Assembly: GCF_001423745.1 (NCBI RefSeq)
Contig: NZ_LMPC01000019.1
Location: forward strand, 1 to 35,726
DNA: 35,726 nucleotides
Source of the DNA: Arthrobacter sp. Leaf337
Lineage (GTDB): Bacteria; Actinomycetota; Actinomycetes; Actinomycetales; Micrococcaceae
Direction: 5' to 3'
Below the pieces are notes generated by a model. That model worked only from the letters and a program-made list of their open reading frames with translations. It was not told where the DNA came from and did no database searches. The translations under genes were made by a program, and so were the position numbers. This document shows, piece by piece, positions 8,404 through 17,294 of the stretch. How positions within the stretch are numbered: position 1 is the first letter of the stretch; each line of letters begins with the position of its first letter.

Positions 8404-10512
8404 ATGGCGGCATTCCTCCAGCCCGGTCCGGTCCCACCCGGCCCCCTCCCGCACCACGACGGTTCGCCGCTGCATGCGCCCCGGCGCACTGCACTGGGCG
8501 ATACTGCCCGGCTCCGCATGAGGGTCCCCGCAGCGTGGGGGCATGCCGCCCGGGTCTGGGTGCGGTCGGTCCAGGACGGCGAGCCGCGGTACGACGCCGC
8601 CCGCAGCCTGGGGGAGTCGGACGGCTGGACCTGGTGGGAAACGGAAATGACGGTCACCAACCCGGTGGCGCGGTACCGCTTCCTGCTGGAAGTCGCGGCC
8701 GGCGAGTACGACGGCGGGACGCCTGGCACCGGGACTTTCGGCAGCGGAACAGCGGCCGGCAGCCCGGGGTACTGGAGCCTCAACGCGCAGGGACTGTTCC
8801 GCCGCGACGTCTCCGACTACGCGGACTTCCGGCTGACCTCGTTCCCCGCCGCTCCCCAGTGGCTGCGCCGGGGAACGATGTACCAGGTGTTTCCGGACCG
8901 CTTCGCGCGCTCCGCGGACGCCGACTCGCATCCGGCGCCTGACTGGGCCATCCCTTCCGGCTGGGACCGCACGCCCGTGGAGGGAACCGGGCCGGCCACG
9001 CCGTTCCAGTTCTACGGCGGCGACCTCACGGGGGTGGCCGAAAAGCTGGACCATATCCAGGGACTCGGCGCCGACATCATCTACCTGACGCCGTTCTTCC
9101 CGGCGCGTTCCAACCACCGTTACGACGCCTCCACCTTCAACGCGGTGGATCCGCTGCTCGGCGGGGAGAGCGCCCTCGTGAAACTGGTGGAAGCAGCACA
9201 CGCCCGCGGCATCAAAGTGCTGGGCGACCTCACCGCCAATCATTCCGGCGATGCCCACGAGTGGTTCCGGCGTGCGCTGGCCGATCCGGCATCCGTTGAA
9301 ACCGGCTACTACTACTTCACGGATGCCAAGGAGCCGGAGTCCAAGGAGCCGGGCACCAAGCCGGGCACCGCGGAGCCGGGCACCAAGCCGGGCACCGGGG
9401 AGCAGGGCGTCCGGAACTACGAGGCCTGGTACGGTGTTGCGTCGCTGCCCAAGCTCAACTGGTCCTCCGAGGAGCTAAAACACAAGTTCGTCCTGGACGA
9501 TGACTCCCCGGTGGCGCGCTGGCTCAGGCCCCCGTTCAACCTGGACGGCTGGCGGATCGACGTCGGCAACATGACCGGCAGGCTGGGCGCCACGGACCTC
9601 AACCGGGAGGTGGCGCGGCTTATCGCGGACCGGGTCCGGGATATCAACCCCGAAGCCGCGTTGCTGGCCGAAGCCACCAACGATGCCGCACCGGACTTCA
9701 CCGGCGAACACTGGCACGGCGCTATGACCTACGCCAACTTCACCCGTCCGCTGTGGTCCTGGCTGGCAGGGGACGCCGCGCACGTCAATTTCTTCGGCAC
9801 CCCCCTTGCCGGGCCCAACCGGATGGGTGCCGAGGATTTCCTCGCCACCCACCTGGACCTGGCGGCAGCCTTCAGCTGGGACCTCCGGCTCCAGAACATG
9901 AACGCCCTGAACAGCCACGACACCGCCCGTGCAGCCACGGTGATGATTGACGGCGGGCAGCTGCTCGGGGCCGTCATGATGTTCACCCTTCCGGGTGTTC
10001 CGGTGGTCTTCGCGGGAGACGAGTTCGGACTTAAAGGGCACAATGGCGAAGACGCCAGGACGCCGATGCCGTGGGACGACCCCCGCCGGGTCGAGGCGGA
10101 CCTCCGCCCCAGCTATTCGTCCCTGGCATCCCTGCGCCGTGGGCAGCCGGCGCTCACGGAGGGCGGCATCCGCTGGCTGTATGCCGACGGCGACGCGCTC
10201 GCCTATGTACGGGAGACGGCGGAGAGTGCTGTCGTGGTGTTCGTGGCTCGCGCCGCCGCGAGGGCGGATCTCGCCGCCGGCGCACTGTCTCCGGCCCAGT
10301 TCGCCGCCCTCGCCGCCGATCCGGCCTTCAGCACAGGTGACGTCACCGCGTATACAGGTGCATGGGCTGCCGGAACCCGGATCAGCGCGGGCGAGGCCGC
10401 GGCGGCGGTCTGGGTGCTTCCCGGTACCCGGTACCCGGTACCCGGTACCCGGGCACCGGGAGCTGAAGCTGCTGCGGGCTCAGCAGCAGGGATGCAGGGT
10501 CCGCCCGTTTAG
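8404..10512 (+). CDS. GH13 alpha-amylase / neopullulanase-like enzyme
   Basis: A 702-residue family 13 hydrolase with an N-terminal beta-sandwich module (residues about 1-150, CBM34-like) before the barrel (MYQVFPDRFARS onwards). That arrangement suggests a maltogenic amylase/neopullulanase/cyclomaltodextrinase-type enzyme. Catalytic residues are visible: Asp386 (DGWRIDVGNM), Glu423 (LLAEATND) and Asp506 (NSHDTAR). There is no signal peptide, so it should act on imported maltodextrins in the cytoplasm. It is tightly linked to malG. Oddities: a duplicated nine-residue Pro-Gly-Thr segment (residues 315-332) inside the catalytic region, and a heptanucleotide repeat near the 3' end that encodes GTRYPVPGTR. 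Exact substrate is uncertain. Confidence 0.88.
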   Translation: MAAFLQPGPVPPGPLPHHDGSPLHAPRRTALGDTARLRMRVPAAWGHAARVWVRSVQDGEPRYDAARSLGESDGWTWWETEMTVTNPVARYRFLLEVAAGEYDGGTPGTGTFGSGTAAGSPGYWSLNAQGLFRRDVSDYADFRLTSFPAAPQWLRRGTMYQVFPDRFARSADADSHPAPDWAIPSGWDRTPVEGTGPATPFQFYGGDLTGVAEKLDHIQGLGADIIYLTPFFPARSNHRYDASTFNAVDPLLGGESALVKLVEAAHARGIKVLGDLTANHSGDAHEWFRRALADPASVETGYYYFTDAKEPESKEPGTKPGTAEPGTKPGTGEQGVRNYEAWYGVASLPKLNWSSEELKHKFVLDDDSPVARWLRPPFNLDGWRIDVGNMTGRLGATDLNREVARLIADRVRDINPEAALLAEATNDAAPDFTGEHWHGAMTYANFTRPLWSWLAGDAAHVNFFGTPLAGPNRMGAEDFLATHLDLAAAFSWDLRLQNMNALNSHDTARAATVMIDGGQLLGAVMMFTLPGVPVVFAGDEFGLKGHNGEDARTPMPWDDPRRVEADLRPSYSSLASLRRGQPALTEGGIRWLYADGDALAYVRETAESAVVVFVARAAARADLAAGALSPAQFAALAADPAFSTGDVTAYTGAWAAGTRISAGEAAAAVWVLPGTRYPVPGTRAPGAEAAAGSAAGMQGPPV
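9346..9399 (+). repeat. Tandem 27-bp repeat within the GH13 gene
   Basis: Two copies of a 27-bp unit (9346-9372 and 9373-9399) differ by one or two bases and encode EPGTKPGTA and EPGTKPGTG. The preceding codons (KEPESKEPGT...) suggest a further degenerate copy. The tract sits between YYYFTDA and NYEAWYGV, in domain B of the barrel, and keeps the reading frame. Confidence 0.9.
10423..10450 (+). repeat. Heptanucleotide tandem repeat (GGTACCC)x4
   Basis: Four perfect copies of GGTACCC lie 60 bases before the stop of the GH13 gene. Since seven is not a multiple of three, any change in copy number that is not a multiple of three shifts the frame of the last ~20 codons. Loss of one copy would move translation into the frame that runs open through the following oxidase gene to 11917. 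Confidence 0.95.
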
Positions 10513-10546
10513 ACTGGAGGCCGGATTCGACGGACCTGGAGGCCGC

Positions 10547-11917
10547 ATGAGCAACATTGTTGACGAGCTCAAAACCATCCTGGAGCCCGGCAAGCTGGCC
10601 GTGGACAAAACGACCTTGGCCAGTTACGCCGTGGACCAGGCACCGGTTGTCGACTACCAGTTGCCGCTGGCCGTCGTCTGGGCCGAAACAGTCGCGGACG
10701 TCCAGGCTGTGGTCAGTGCCTGCGCCAAGCACAGTGCGCCCATTGTTGCCCGCGGGGCCGGCACCGGGGTTTCCGGCGGTGCCCACGCCAGCCCGGGGTG
10801 CATCGTGCTGAGCCTTGAACGCATGAACCGCATCCTCGCCCTGAGCCCGGACGACGAGACCGCCGTCGTCGAACCCGGCGTGATCAACGCGGCCCTCAAC
10901 GACGCAGCAGCGGTGCACGGGCTGATGTATGCCCCGGATCCCGCGAGTTTCCGCACGTCCACTCTCGGCGGCAATGTTGCCACCAACGCCGGTGGCCTGC
11001 GCTGCGCCAAGTACGGCGTCACCCGCGATTCCGTGCTGGCCCTCGACGTTGTCTTGGCAGACGGTTCCCTCATTCACACCGGGCACCAGACGTTCAAGGG
11101 TGTTGCCGGCTACGACCTGACCGGGCTGTTCGTTGGCTCGGAAGGAACGCTCGGCATTGTGGTCGGGGCGACGCTGCGGCTGAAGTACCTTCCCCGTGAA
11201 GTGCACACCATTGCCGCGTTCTACCCGGACTTCCGCAGTGCCGCGGCGGGTGTCCTGGCCGTGGGGAAAGCGCGCGTGCAGCCCGCCATCATGGAGCTGC
11301 TCGACGGCGGTTCGCTGCGTCAGCTCGATGAGATCCATGGCTCGGACCTCAGCACCCGTGGAGCCTCGCTCCTGCTGATCCAGACGGACGGCTTCGGGGC
11401 GGCGGCGGAAGCCGATGTGGTCCGCGAGGTTCTTGCCGCCAGCGGAGCCACAGTGACCACTGAGGCCAGCGCGGAAGCCGAACAGCTGGTGGAACTCCGG
11501 CGGAACAGCCGCGGCGTTGAAGTGGACGACGAATACCGGGTGGGGGAGGACGTGGCCGTGCCGCGCTCGCGGCTTGTGGACTACATCGGCGAACTTGAAG
11601 CCATGGCCGTGGCCCACGACGTGCAGCTCAAAGTGGTGGCGCACGCCGGCGACGGCAACCTGCACCCGACCTTCTGGGTGGACCGCGTGGACCACCAGGT
11701 GGACGCCGACGCCATGCAGCGGCTGGGCGAATGCCTGGACAGATCAATCACGGTGGCCCTGGCCATGGGCGGAACCATCACCGGCGAGCACGGGATCGGG
11801 CAGTACAAACTGCGGTGGCTTGGCCTGGAACAGCCGGAACCCGTCCGGGAATTGCAGCGCCGGATCAAACATCTCTTTGATCCGGCCGGCATCCTGAACC
11901 CCGGGAAAGCGATCTAG
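10547..11917 (+). CDS. FAD-linked oxidase (glycolate oxidase GlcD / D-lactate dehydrogenase type)
   Basis: A 456-residue flavoprotein of the VAO/PCMH family. The FAD-binding domain (about residues 35-210) shows VARGAGTGVSGGAH, PDPASFRTSTLGGNVATNAGG and KGVAGYDLTGLFVGSEGTLG. The C-terminal substrate domain shows VVAHAGDGNLHPTF (near residue 365) and TGEHGIG (near 412), the metal/substrate motifs of 2-hydroxyacid oxidases. It should oxidise a 2-hydroxy acid such as glycolate or D-lactate. The ATG at 10547 has GGAGG four bases upstream. The frame is open much further upstream (to 9995), but that is overlap with the GH13 gene. It follows the mal operon by 34 bases and may be read through from it, though its function does not obviously belong there. 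Confidence 0.88.
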   Translation: MSNIVDELKTILEPGKLAVDKTTLASYAVDQAPVVDYQLPLAVVWAETVADVQAVVSACAKHSAPIVARGAGTGVSGGAHASPGCIVLSLERMNRILALSPDDETAVVEPGVINAALNDAAAVHGLMYAPDPASFRTSTLGGNVATNAGGLRCAKYGVTRDSVLALDVVLADGSLIHTGHQTFKGVAGYDLTGLFVGSEGTLGIVVGATLRLKYLPREVHTIAAFYPDFRSAAAGVLAVGKARVQPAIMELLDGGSLRQLDEIHGSDLSTRGASLLLIQTDGFGAAAEADVVREVLAASGATVTTEASAEAEQLVELRRNSRGVEVDDEYRVGEDVAVPRSRLVDYIGELEAMAVAHDVQLKVVAHAGDGNLHPTFWVDRVDHQVDADAMQRLGECLDRSITVALAMGGTITGEHGIGQYKLRWLGLEQPEPVRELQRRIKHLFDPAGILNPGKAI

Positions 11918-11930
11918 GGGGCCGGCGACG

Positions 11931-13346
11931 TTAGTCGTCGGAGTCGGGGTATTCGTCGATGTCCTCGTCGCCGTACCGGGACTGCTCGGTTTCCACTTCG
12001 AGGATCTTGAGCAGCTCGGTGTCCGGGTTGAGCATGATCGCTGCTTCGTCGCGGCGGTGCCGGAGGATGGAGTCGATGTAGGACTGCACGGCCTCCGCCA
12101 GCGGAATGTGCCGTTCCTGCTTCTCGGACATGTACCAGCGGTGTTCCAGCACTTCGTGGACGGCTTCGGCGGGTTCGAGCTTGCCGGAGAGGTCGCGGGG
12201 AATCGAACGGACAATGGGCTCGAAGATTTGGCTGACCCACAAGTGGGCGCTGTATTCCTCATCCATGGAGGGGTTGTTGTCCGCGCGGAACGAATCCATG
12301 TCGTTGAGCAGGCGACGGGCCTGGTTCTCCTGGGCGTCCAGCCCGGTCAGCCGCAGCAGGCGGCGCTGGTGGTGGCCGGCGTCCACCACCTTGGGCTGGA
12401 GCTGGATGGTGGAGCCGTTCTGGGTGGTCTTGATCGCGTATTCCTCAACGTCGAACCCCAGCTCGTTGAGTTTCCGGATCCGGGCTGCCACGCGCCAGCG
12501 TTCGCCGATCTCGAAGGATTCCTTCTCGGTAAGCTCGGTCCAGAGCCTCCGGTAGCTGTCCATGATGAGTTCGCTGGTGGCCACCGGGTCCACTTTTTCT
12601 TCGATCAAACCGCCGTCCAGCAGGTCCATCAGCTCGCCGGCGATGTTGACCCGGGCGATCTCGAGATCGTACTCGCGCTGGCCGGTGGACAGGTCCGGGT
12701 ACAGCTCGCCCGTCTCGGCGTCCACGAGGTAGGCAGCGAAAGCGCCGGCGTCGCGCCGGAAGAGCGTGTTGGAGAGCGAAACGTCGCCCCAGTAGAAGCC
12801 GATCAGGTGAAGGCGAACCATCAGCAGCGCCTGGGCATCGATCAGCCGGGTGAGGGTGTCCTTGCGGAGCATCTGTGAGAAAAGCGCGCGGTAGGGCATG
12901 GAGAACTTCAGGTGCCGCGTGACCAGCACCGGATTCAGCGGCCGGCCGTCCGGTGTGGTGCGGCCGGTGATAACGGCTACGGGCTCGACGCAGGGTACGT
13001 CCAGGCGCGCCAGCTTGCGGAGCATGTGGTACTCGTGGCGGGCCACGTGTTCGGACGTTTCCTTGATCGCGATCACCGAGCCGCCCAGGTGCGCGAAGCG
13101 CACGATGTGCCGGGATATGCCTCGGGGGAGAGCTGCGAGGTATTCCGCGGGCCAGTCCTCCAGGGCGATGTGCCAGGGCAGATCCAGGAGTTCGGGATCA
13201 GCGGAGGCGGCGGTGATGCTCAGGTTGCTCGAGACGTTGGAACTCTTGTCGTCGTTGGCGCTGGCCGCTTCAAACCGAGGTAGTTTGCCGATCTGGCCGT
13301 AGTCGGTGGGTTCGTCGTGCCATTGGGCGTTGCTTTCCTCGGTCAT
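11931..13346 (-). CDS. DUF4032 domain protein with kinase-like motifs
   Basis: A 471-residue actinobacterial protein that I recognise as the DUF4032 family; its function is not established. The N-terminal half has a protein-kinase-like order of motifs: Lys95 in VIAIKE, Glu105 in ARHEYHML, a catalytic-loop-like HLIGFYWGDVSLSN with Asp188 and Asn193, and Asp209 in YLVDAETGEL. This resembles the Kdo/lipopolysaccharide-kinase and RIO-like group. The C-terminal half (DUF4032 proper, from about residue 215) is helical and ends in a strongly acidic tail (YGDEDIDEYPDSDD). The gene is monocistronic-looking, convergent with the oxidase (13 bases between stops), and GGAAG stands eight bases before the ATG. 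The kinase reading is an inference from motif order. Confidence 0.85.
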   Translation of the reverse strand: MTEESNAQWHDEPTDYGQIGKLPRFEAASANDDKSSNVSSNLSITAASADPELLDLPWHIALEDWPAEYLAALPRGISRHIVRFAHLGGSVIAIKETSEHVARHEYHMLRKLARLDVPCVEPVAVITGRTTPDGRPLNPVLVTRHLKFSMPYRALFSQMLRKDTLTRLIDAQALLMVRLHLIGFYWGDVSLSNTLFRRDAGAFAAYLVDAETGELYPDLSTGQREYDLEIARVNIAGELMDLLDGGLIEEKVDPVATSELIMDSYRRLWTELTEKESFEIGERWRVAARIRKLNELGFDVEEYAIKTTQNGSTIQLQPKVVDAGHHQRRLLRLTGLDAQENQARRLLNDMDSFRADNNPSMDEEYSAHLWVSQIFEPIVRSIPRDLSGKLEPAEAVHEVLEHRWYMSEKQERHIPLAEAVQSYIDSILRHRRDEAAIMLNPDTELLKILEVETEQSRYGDEDIDEYPDSDD

Positions 13347-13413
13347 GTGCCAATTCTTCCGTACGTAGGGGCAGGCGGCCTAAACAAACGTCAGGAAACC
13401 GCGCTTAAATCAC

Positions 13414-13450
13414 GACGGCGGCCCGTCCAGTGAGGAGGGGCCGCCGCCGT
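13414..13450 (-). terminator. Terminator after the sugar-transport ATPase gene
   Basis: About 14 bases past the ATPase stop, a GC-rich stem pairs 13416-13424 with 13438-13446 (CGGCGGCCC with GGGCCGCCG). On the minus strand it is followed by GTGATTTAA, a weak T-run. It separates the ATPase gene from the DUF4032 gene that follows on the same strand. Confidence 0.7.
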
Positions 13451-13463
13451 TCAGTGCTAAAGG

Positions 13464-14546
<1,083 letters not shown>

Positions 14547-14637
14547 AGTTATCAATCCCTTCACCGGCAGGTACGTGCCGGACGATCCGTTGTGAATGGT
14601 TCATGTTTATTCAGTTGTCCACGGTCTTTCAGCCGTG

Positions 14638-14663
14638 TACTCCCCGGCCGAAGCCGAGGAGTA
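14638..14663. promoter_or_regulatory. Hairpin in the ATPase gene leader
   Basis: The 26-base segment pairs TACTCC with GGAGTA and GGC with GCC around CGAA, with a two-base internal mismatch. It lies between the candidate promoter at 14707-14737 and the ATPase start, so it would be in the 5' untranslated region. Role unknown; it might also serve as a terminator for the gene upstream. Confidence 0.35.
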
Positions 14664-14706
14664 TCGCGTGACGCCGCACGGTGTCTGTGCGCCACATCAC
14701 AAACAG

Positions 14707-14740
14707 AGTATGTCAGATTTTATGCATTTGGGTGCAAATG
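14707..14740 (-). promoter_or_regulatory. Candidate promoter and palindrome upstream of the ATPase gene
   Basis: On the minus strand TTGCAC (14737-14732) and CATACT (14712-14707) are separated by 19 bases, longer than ideal. A perfect inverted repeat, CATTTG-N4-CAAATG (14725-14740), overlaps the -35 box and could be an operator. The region is clearly AT-richer than its surroundings. No coding sequence is seen in the whole 14547-14803 gap. Confidence 0.35.
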
Positions 14741-14803
14741 TTACGGGCGTCACATGTGAGATTGGTGACGGTGTCCGTCCGGAGCGTGGATTTACGCGGG
14801 CGG

Positions 14804-15622
14804 CTATGCGGATTCCGCCAGGGCCAGGGTGCGCTCACGGAGCAGTGTTTCCAGCAGCTCGGCGATGTGCACGGGCGCCTCCACGCGGAACTGCGCCTGC
14901 GTGAAATCGAGCCCCACCTTGACGCCCACGTCGCCCGGATACAGCCGGCCCAAGGCGTCTTCATCGGTGGTGTCGTCTCCGGCGAACACCACCGCTGTGG
15001 CGTCGGTCGCCTGGCGCAGGAAGGCCATGCCCTCACCCTTGGAAGCGTGAACGACGGACGTCTCCAGCACGCGGTTGCCGTTCTTCAGGTGCACGTCCGG
15101 CCGGTCCTGCAGGGCTGCGCGGGCTGCGGCGACGGCGTCTTCGGCCACGTCGTCGGCGGCCAGGCGGGTGTGGAGCACGACGCCGGCCGGCTTGTCCTCC
15201 AGCAGGGTGCCCGGCGCCTGTTCCACGATCTCTTCAAGGACGCGGCGGACTTCTGCCAACAGCGTCAGCTGGTCCGGGTCCAGGGTGAGTTCGGAAGAAC
15301 CCGGTCCCAGCCAGGCTTCGGCCCCGTGGCTGCCGATGAGGAGCGTCTCGGGCGGCGGCGAAGCGACCGCCCGGAGGCTGGCGAGGGCCCGGCCCGAGAT
15401 GAGTGCCGTCGTCGTTCGCGGGAGGACCGCAAGGGCGGCGAAGGCGGCGGCGGACCGGGGGAGGGGACGGGCATCAGCCGCGTGGTCAACCAGCGGGGAG
15501 ATTGTTCCGTCGAAATCCATGGCCACCAGGAGGTGCTCGGTGGCGGCCACCTTTTTGAGGGCCGCCAGGAGTTCCGGCTGAAGCGTGAGGGGCGTCTTGC
15601 CCGGGGCTGCATCAGGTGTCAT
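14804..15622 (-). CDS. otsB: Trehalose-6-phosphate phosphatase
   Basis: A 272-residue HAD-superfamily phosphatase that removes phosphate from trehalose 6-phosphate. HAD motif I is MDFDGTISPLV (DFDGT at residues 36-40, with Asp36 as nucleophile and Asp38 as general acid); ALISGR carries the Ser of motif II; GDDTTDEDAL near residue 219 is the acidic motif III. These are all standard for OtsB. The frame extends to 15652, but the ATG at 15622 gives the normal N-terminus. It overlaps the 3' end of otsA by 11 bases, so the two are co-transcribed and probably translationally coupled as an otsA-otsB operon. Confidence 0.93.
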   Translation of the reverse strand: MTPDAAPGKTPLTLQPELLAALKKVAATEHLLVAMDFDGTISPLVDHAADARPLPRSAAAFAALAVLPRTTTALISGRALASLRAVASPPPETLLIGSHGAEAWLGPGSSELTLDPDQLTLLAEVRRVLEEIVEQAPGTLLEDKPAGVVLHTRLAADDVAEDAVAAARAALQDRPDVHLKNGNRVLETSVVHASKGEGMAFLRQATDATAVVFAGDDTTDEDALGRLYPGDVGVKVGLDFTQAQFRVEAPVHIAELLETLLRERTLALAESA

Positions 15623-17114
15623 CGCGGACCACTTTCTCTTTGAGCGCTGCAAGGAAGTCGGCTGACCAGTGATCGACGTCGTGGTCCAGGATCTGCTTGC
15701 GCATGGACCGCATCCGGCGGGCCGCCTCGGCGGGCTGCATGTTGACGGCCCGCATGATGGTGTCCTTGAGGCCGTCGATGTCGTGCGGGTTCATCAGTAA
15801 GGCCTGCTTGAGCTGGTCCGAGGCCCCGGCGAATTCGCTGAGCACCAGGGCGCCGTCGTTGTTGGTGCGGGCGGTCACGTATTCCTTGGCAACCAGGTTC
15901 ATGCCGTCACGCAGTGCCGTGACCAGCATGACGTCGGCCGCCAGGTACAGTGCCACCATCTCATCGATGGGGTAGCTGTGGTGCAGGTAGCGCACTGCCG
16001 TGTTCTGCATGGTGTCATAGGTGCCGTTGATGTGGCCCACGGTGCCCTCCACCTCTTCACGCAGCAGCCGGTATTGCTCCACCCGCTCCCGGCTGGGGCT
16101 TGCCACCTGGATCAGGGCCGCGTCCTCCACCGTGACCTTGCCGTCGGCCAGCAGTTCCTCGTAGGCCTTGAGCCGGTGCCGGATGCCCTTGGTGTAGTCG
16201 AGGCGGTCGACGCCGAGGAGGATGGTCTTCGGATTGCCGAGGTCCCGGCGGATCTGGTGGGCGCGCTCGATGATCTCCGGCTTTCGGGCCAGTTCGCTGA
16301 TCTGCTTGACGTCGATGGAGATGGGGAACGCCTGCGCCCGGGCAATGTGGGTTGTTGCCCCGTCCGGTCCCTTGACGTGCACCTGCTGCTGCTTGACGCT
16401 GGCACCGAGGAAGCGGCGGGCTGAACGCATGAAGTTGCCGGCATCGCTGGGGCGCTGGAAGCCCACCAGGTCGGCGCCGAGGAGGCCGTCAATAATGGCC
16501 CGGCGCCAGGGAAGCTGGGCGAAGATTTCCGGCGGAGGGAAAGGGATGTGGTTGAAGAACCCGATCTTGAGGTCCGGGCGCGCTTCGCGGAGCATCTTGG
16601 GGACCAGCTGTAGCTGGTAGTCCTGCACCCAGACGGTGGCCCCCTGGTCGGCGTGCCGCACGACGGCGTCAGCGAACCGCCGGTTGACCTTACGGTATGA
16701 ATCCCACCAGGTCCGGTGGAATTCCGGCGGCGCAATCACATCGTGATACAGCGGCCAGAGCGTGGCGTTGGAAAAGCCCTCATAGAAGAGCTCGACGTCG
16801 TCCGTGCTCAGCTGCACCGGGACCAGGTCCATTCCGCCGTGGCTGAAGGGCTTGACGGTCTCATCCGGGGCGCCATGCCAGCCCACCCACGCGCCGTCGG
16901 TCTTGGTCATCATCGGGGCCAGTGCGGTCACCAGGCCGCCGGGAGACCTGCGCCAGCCGTCCTCGCAACCCCTGTCCTCCGGTGCGCAGCGGTCAACCGG
17001 GAGCCGGTTGGACACCACCATGAAGTCGTACAGCGCGGCAGCCTCGTGGCCGCCGCCGCGCGCGGGTTTTCCTTCAGCGGTTGCTTCGGATTTGTCACGG
17101 TGCCTAGTGTGCAT
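15612..17114 (-). CDS. otsA: Trehalose-6-phosphate synthase
   Basis: A 500-residue GT20 glycosyltransferase that joins UDP-glucose (or ADP-glucose) to glucose 6-phosphate. Typical segments are FMVVSNRLPV, SPGGLVTAL, WPLYHD, VWVQDYQLQLVP, GFFNHIPFPPPEIF, ILGVDRLDYTKGI-type LLGVDRLDYTKGIRHRL, and the C-terminal LVTALRDGMNLVAKEYV and GALVLSEFAGAS nucleotide-sugar site. The ATG at 17114 is preceded by AAGGGG at a good distance. The first ~25 residues are polar and non-conserved-looking. The gene is first in the otsA-otsB operon and divergent from the DsbA-like gene. Trehalose is a stress solute in this group. Confidence 0.95.
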   Translation of the reverse strand: MHTRHRDKSEATAEGKPARGGGHEAAALYDFMVVSNRLPVDRCAPEDRGCEDGWRRSPGGLVTALAPMMTKTDGAWVGWHGAPDETVKPFSHGGMDLVPVQLSTDDVELFYEGFSNATLWPLYHDVIAPPEFHRTWWDSYRKVNRRFADAVVRHADQGATVWVQDYQLQLVPKMLREARPDLKIGFFNHIPFPPPEIFAQLPWRRAIIDGLLGADLVGFQRPSDAGNFMRSARRFLGASVKQQQVHVKGPDGATTHIARAQAFPISIDVKQISELARKPEIIERAHQIRRDLGNPKTILLGVDRLDYTKGIRHRLKAYEELLADGKVTVEDAALIQVASPSRERVEQYRLLREEVEGTVGHINGTYDTMQNTAVRYLHHSYPIDEMVALYLAADVMLVTALRDGMNLVAKEYVTARTNNDGALVLSEFAGASDQLKQALLMNPHDIDGLKDTIMRAVNMQPAEAARRMRSMRKQILDHDVDHWSADFLAALKEKVVRDDT

Positions 17115-17294
17115 TGGTGCCCCTTGGGTTGCTAATGGCTCGAAGTCAACCCTAGTCGGCTGGAATCTTCCGTGCTATCCATCCGTTGGGCAGACGGACG
17201 GAAAGTTGAAGGCGCAAGCTCTCAGGTTTCTCCCCTAAACTGACAAAGTTGCCACTGATGTGGTCCGCACCTGGCCGATCGACCCGAGGAACTG

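Noticed and set aside
9995..10546. Long N-terminal extension of the FAD oxidase gene
   Set aside because: The frame is open but overlaps the GH13 gene, has no family similarity, and the ATG at 10547 has GGAGG upstream.
14681..15643. Long plus-strand open frame opposite otsB, and similar long frames opposite malF/malG, gcvP, the permease and glyA
   Set aside because: Typical shadow frames in high-GC DNA; the opposite strand holds well-conserved genes.
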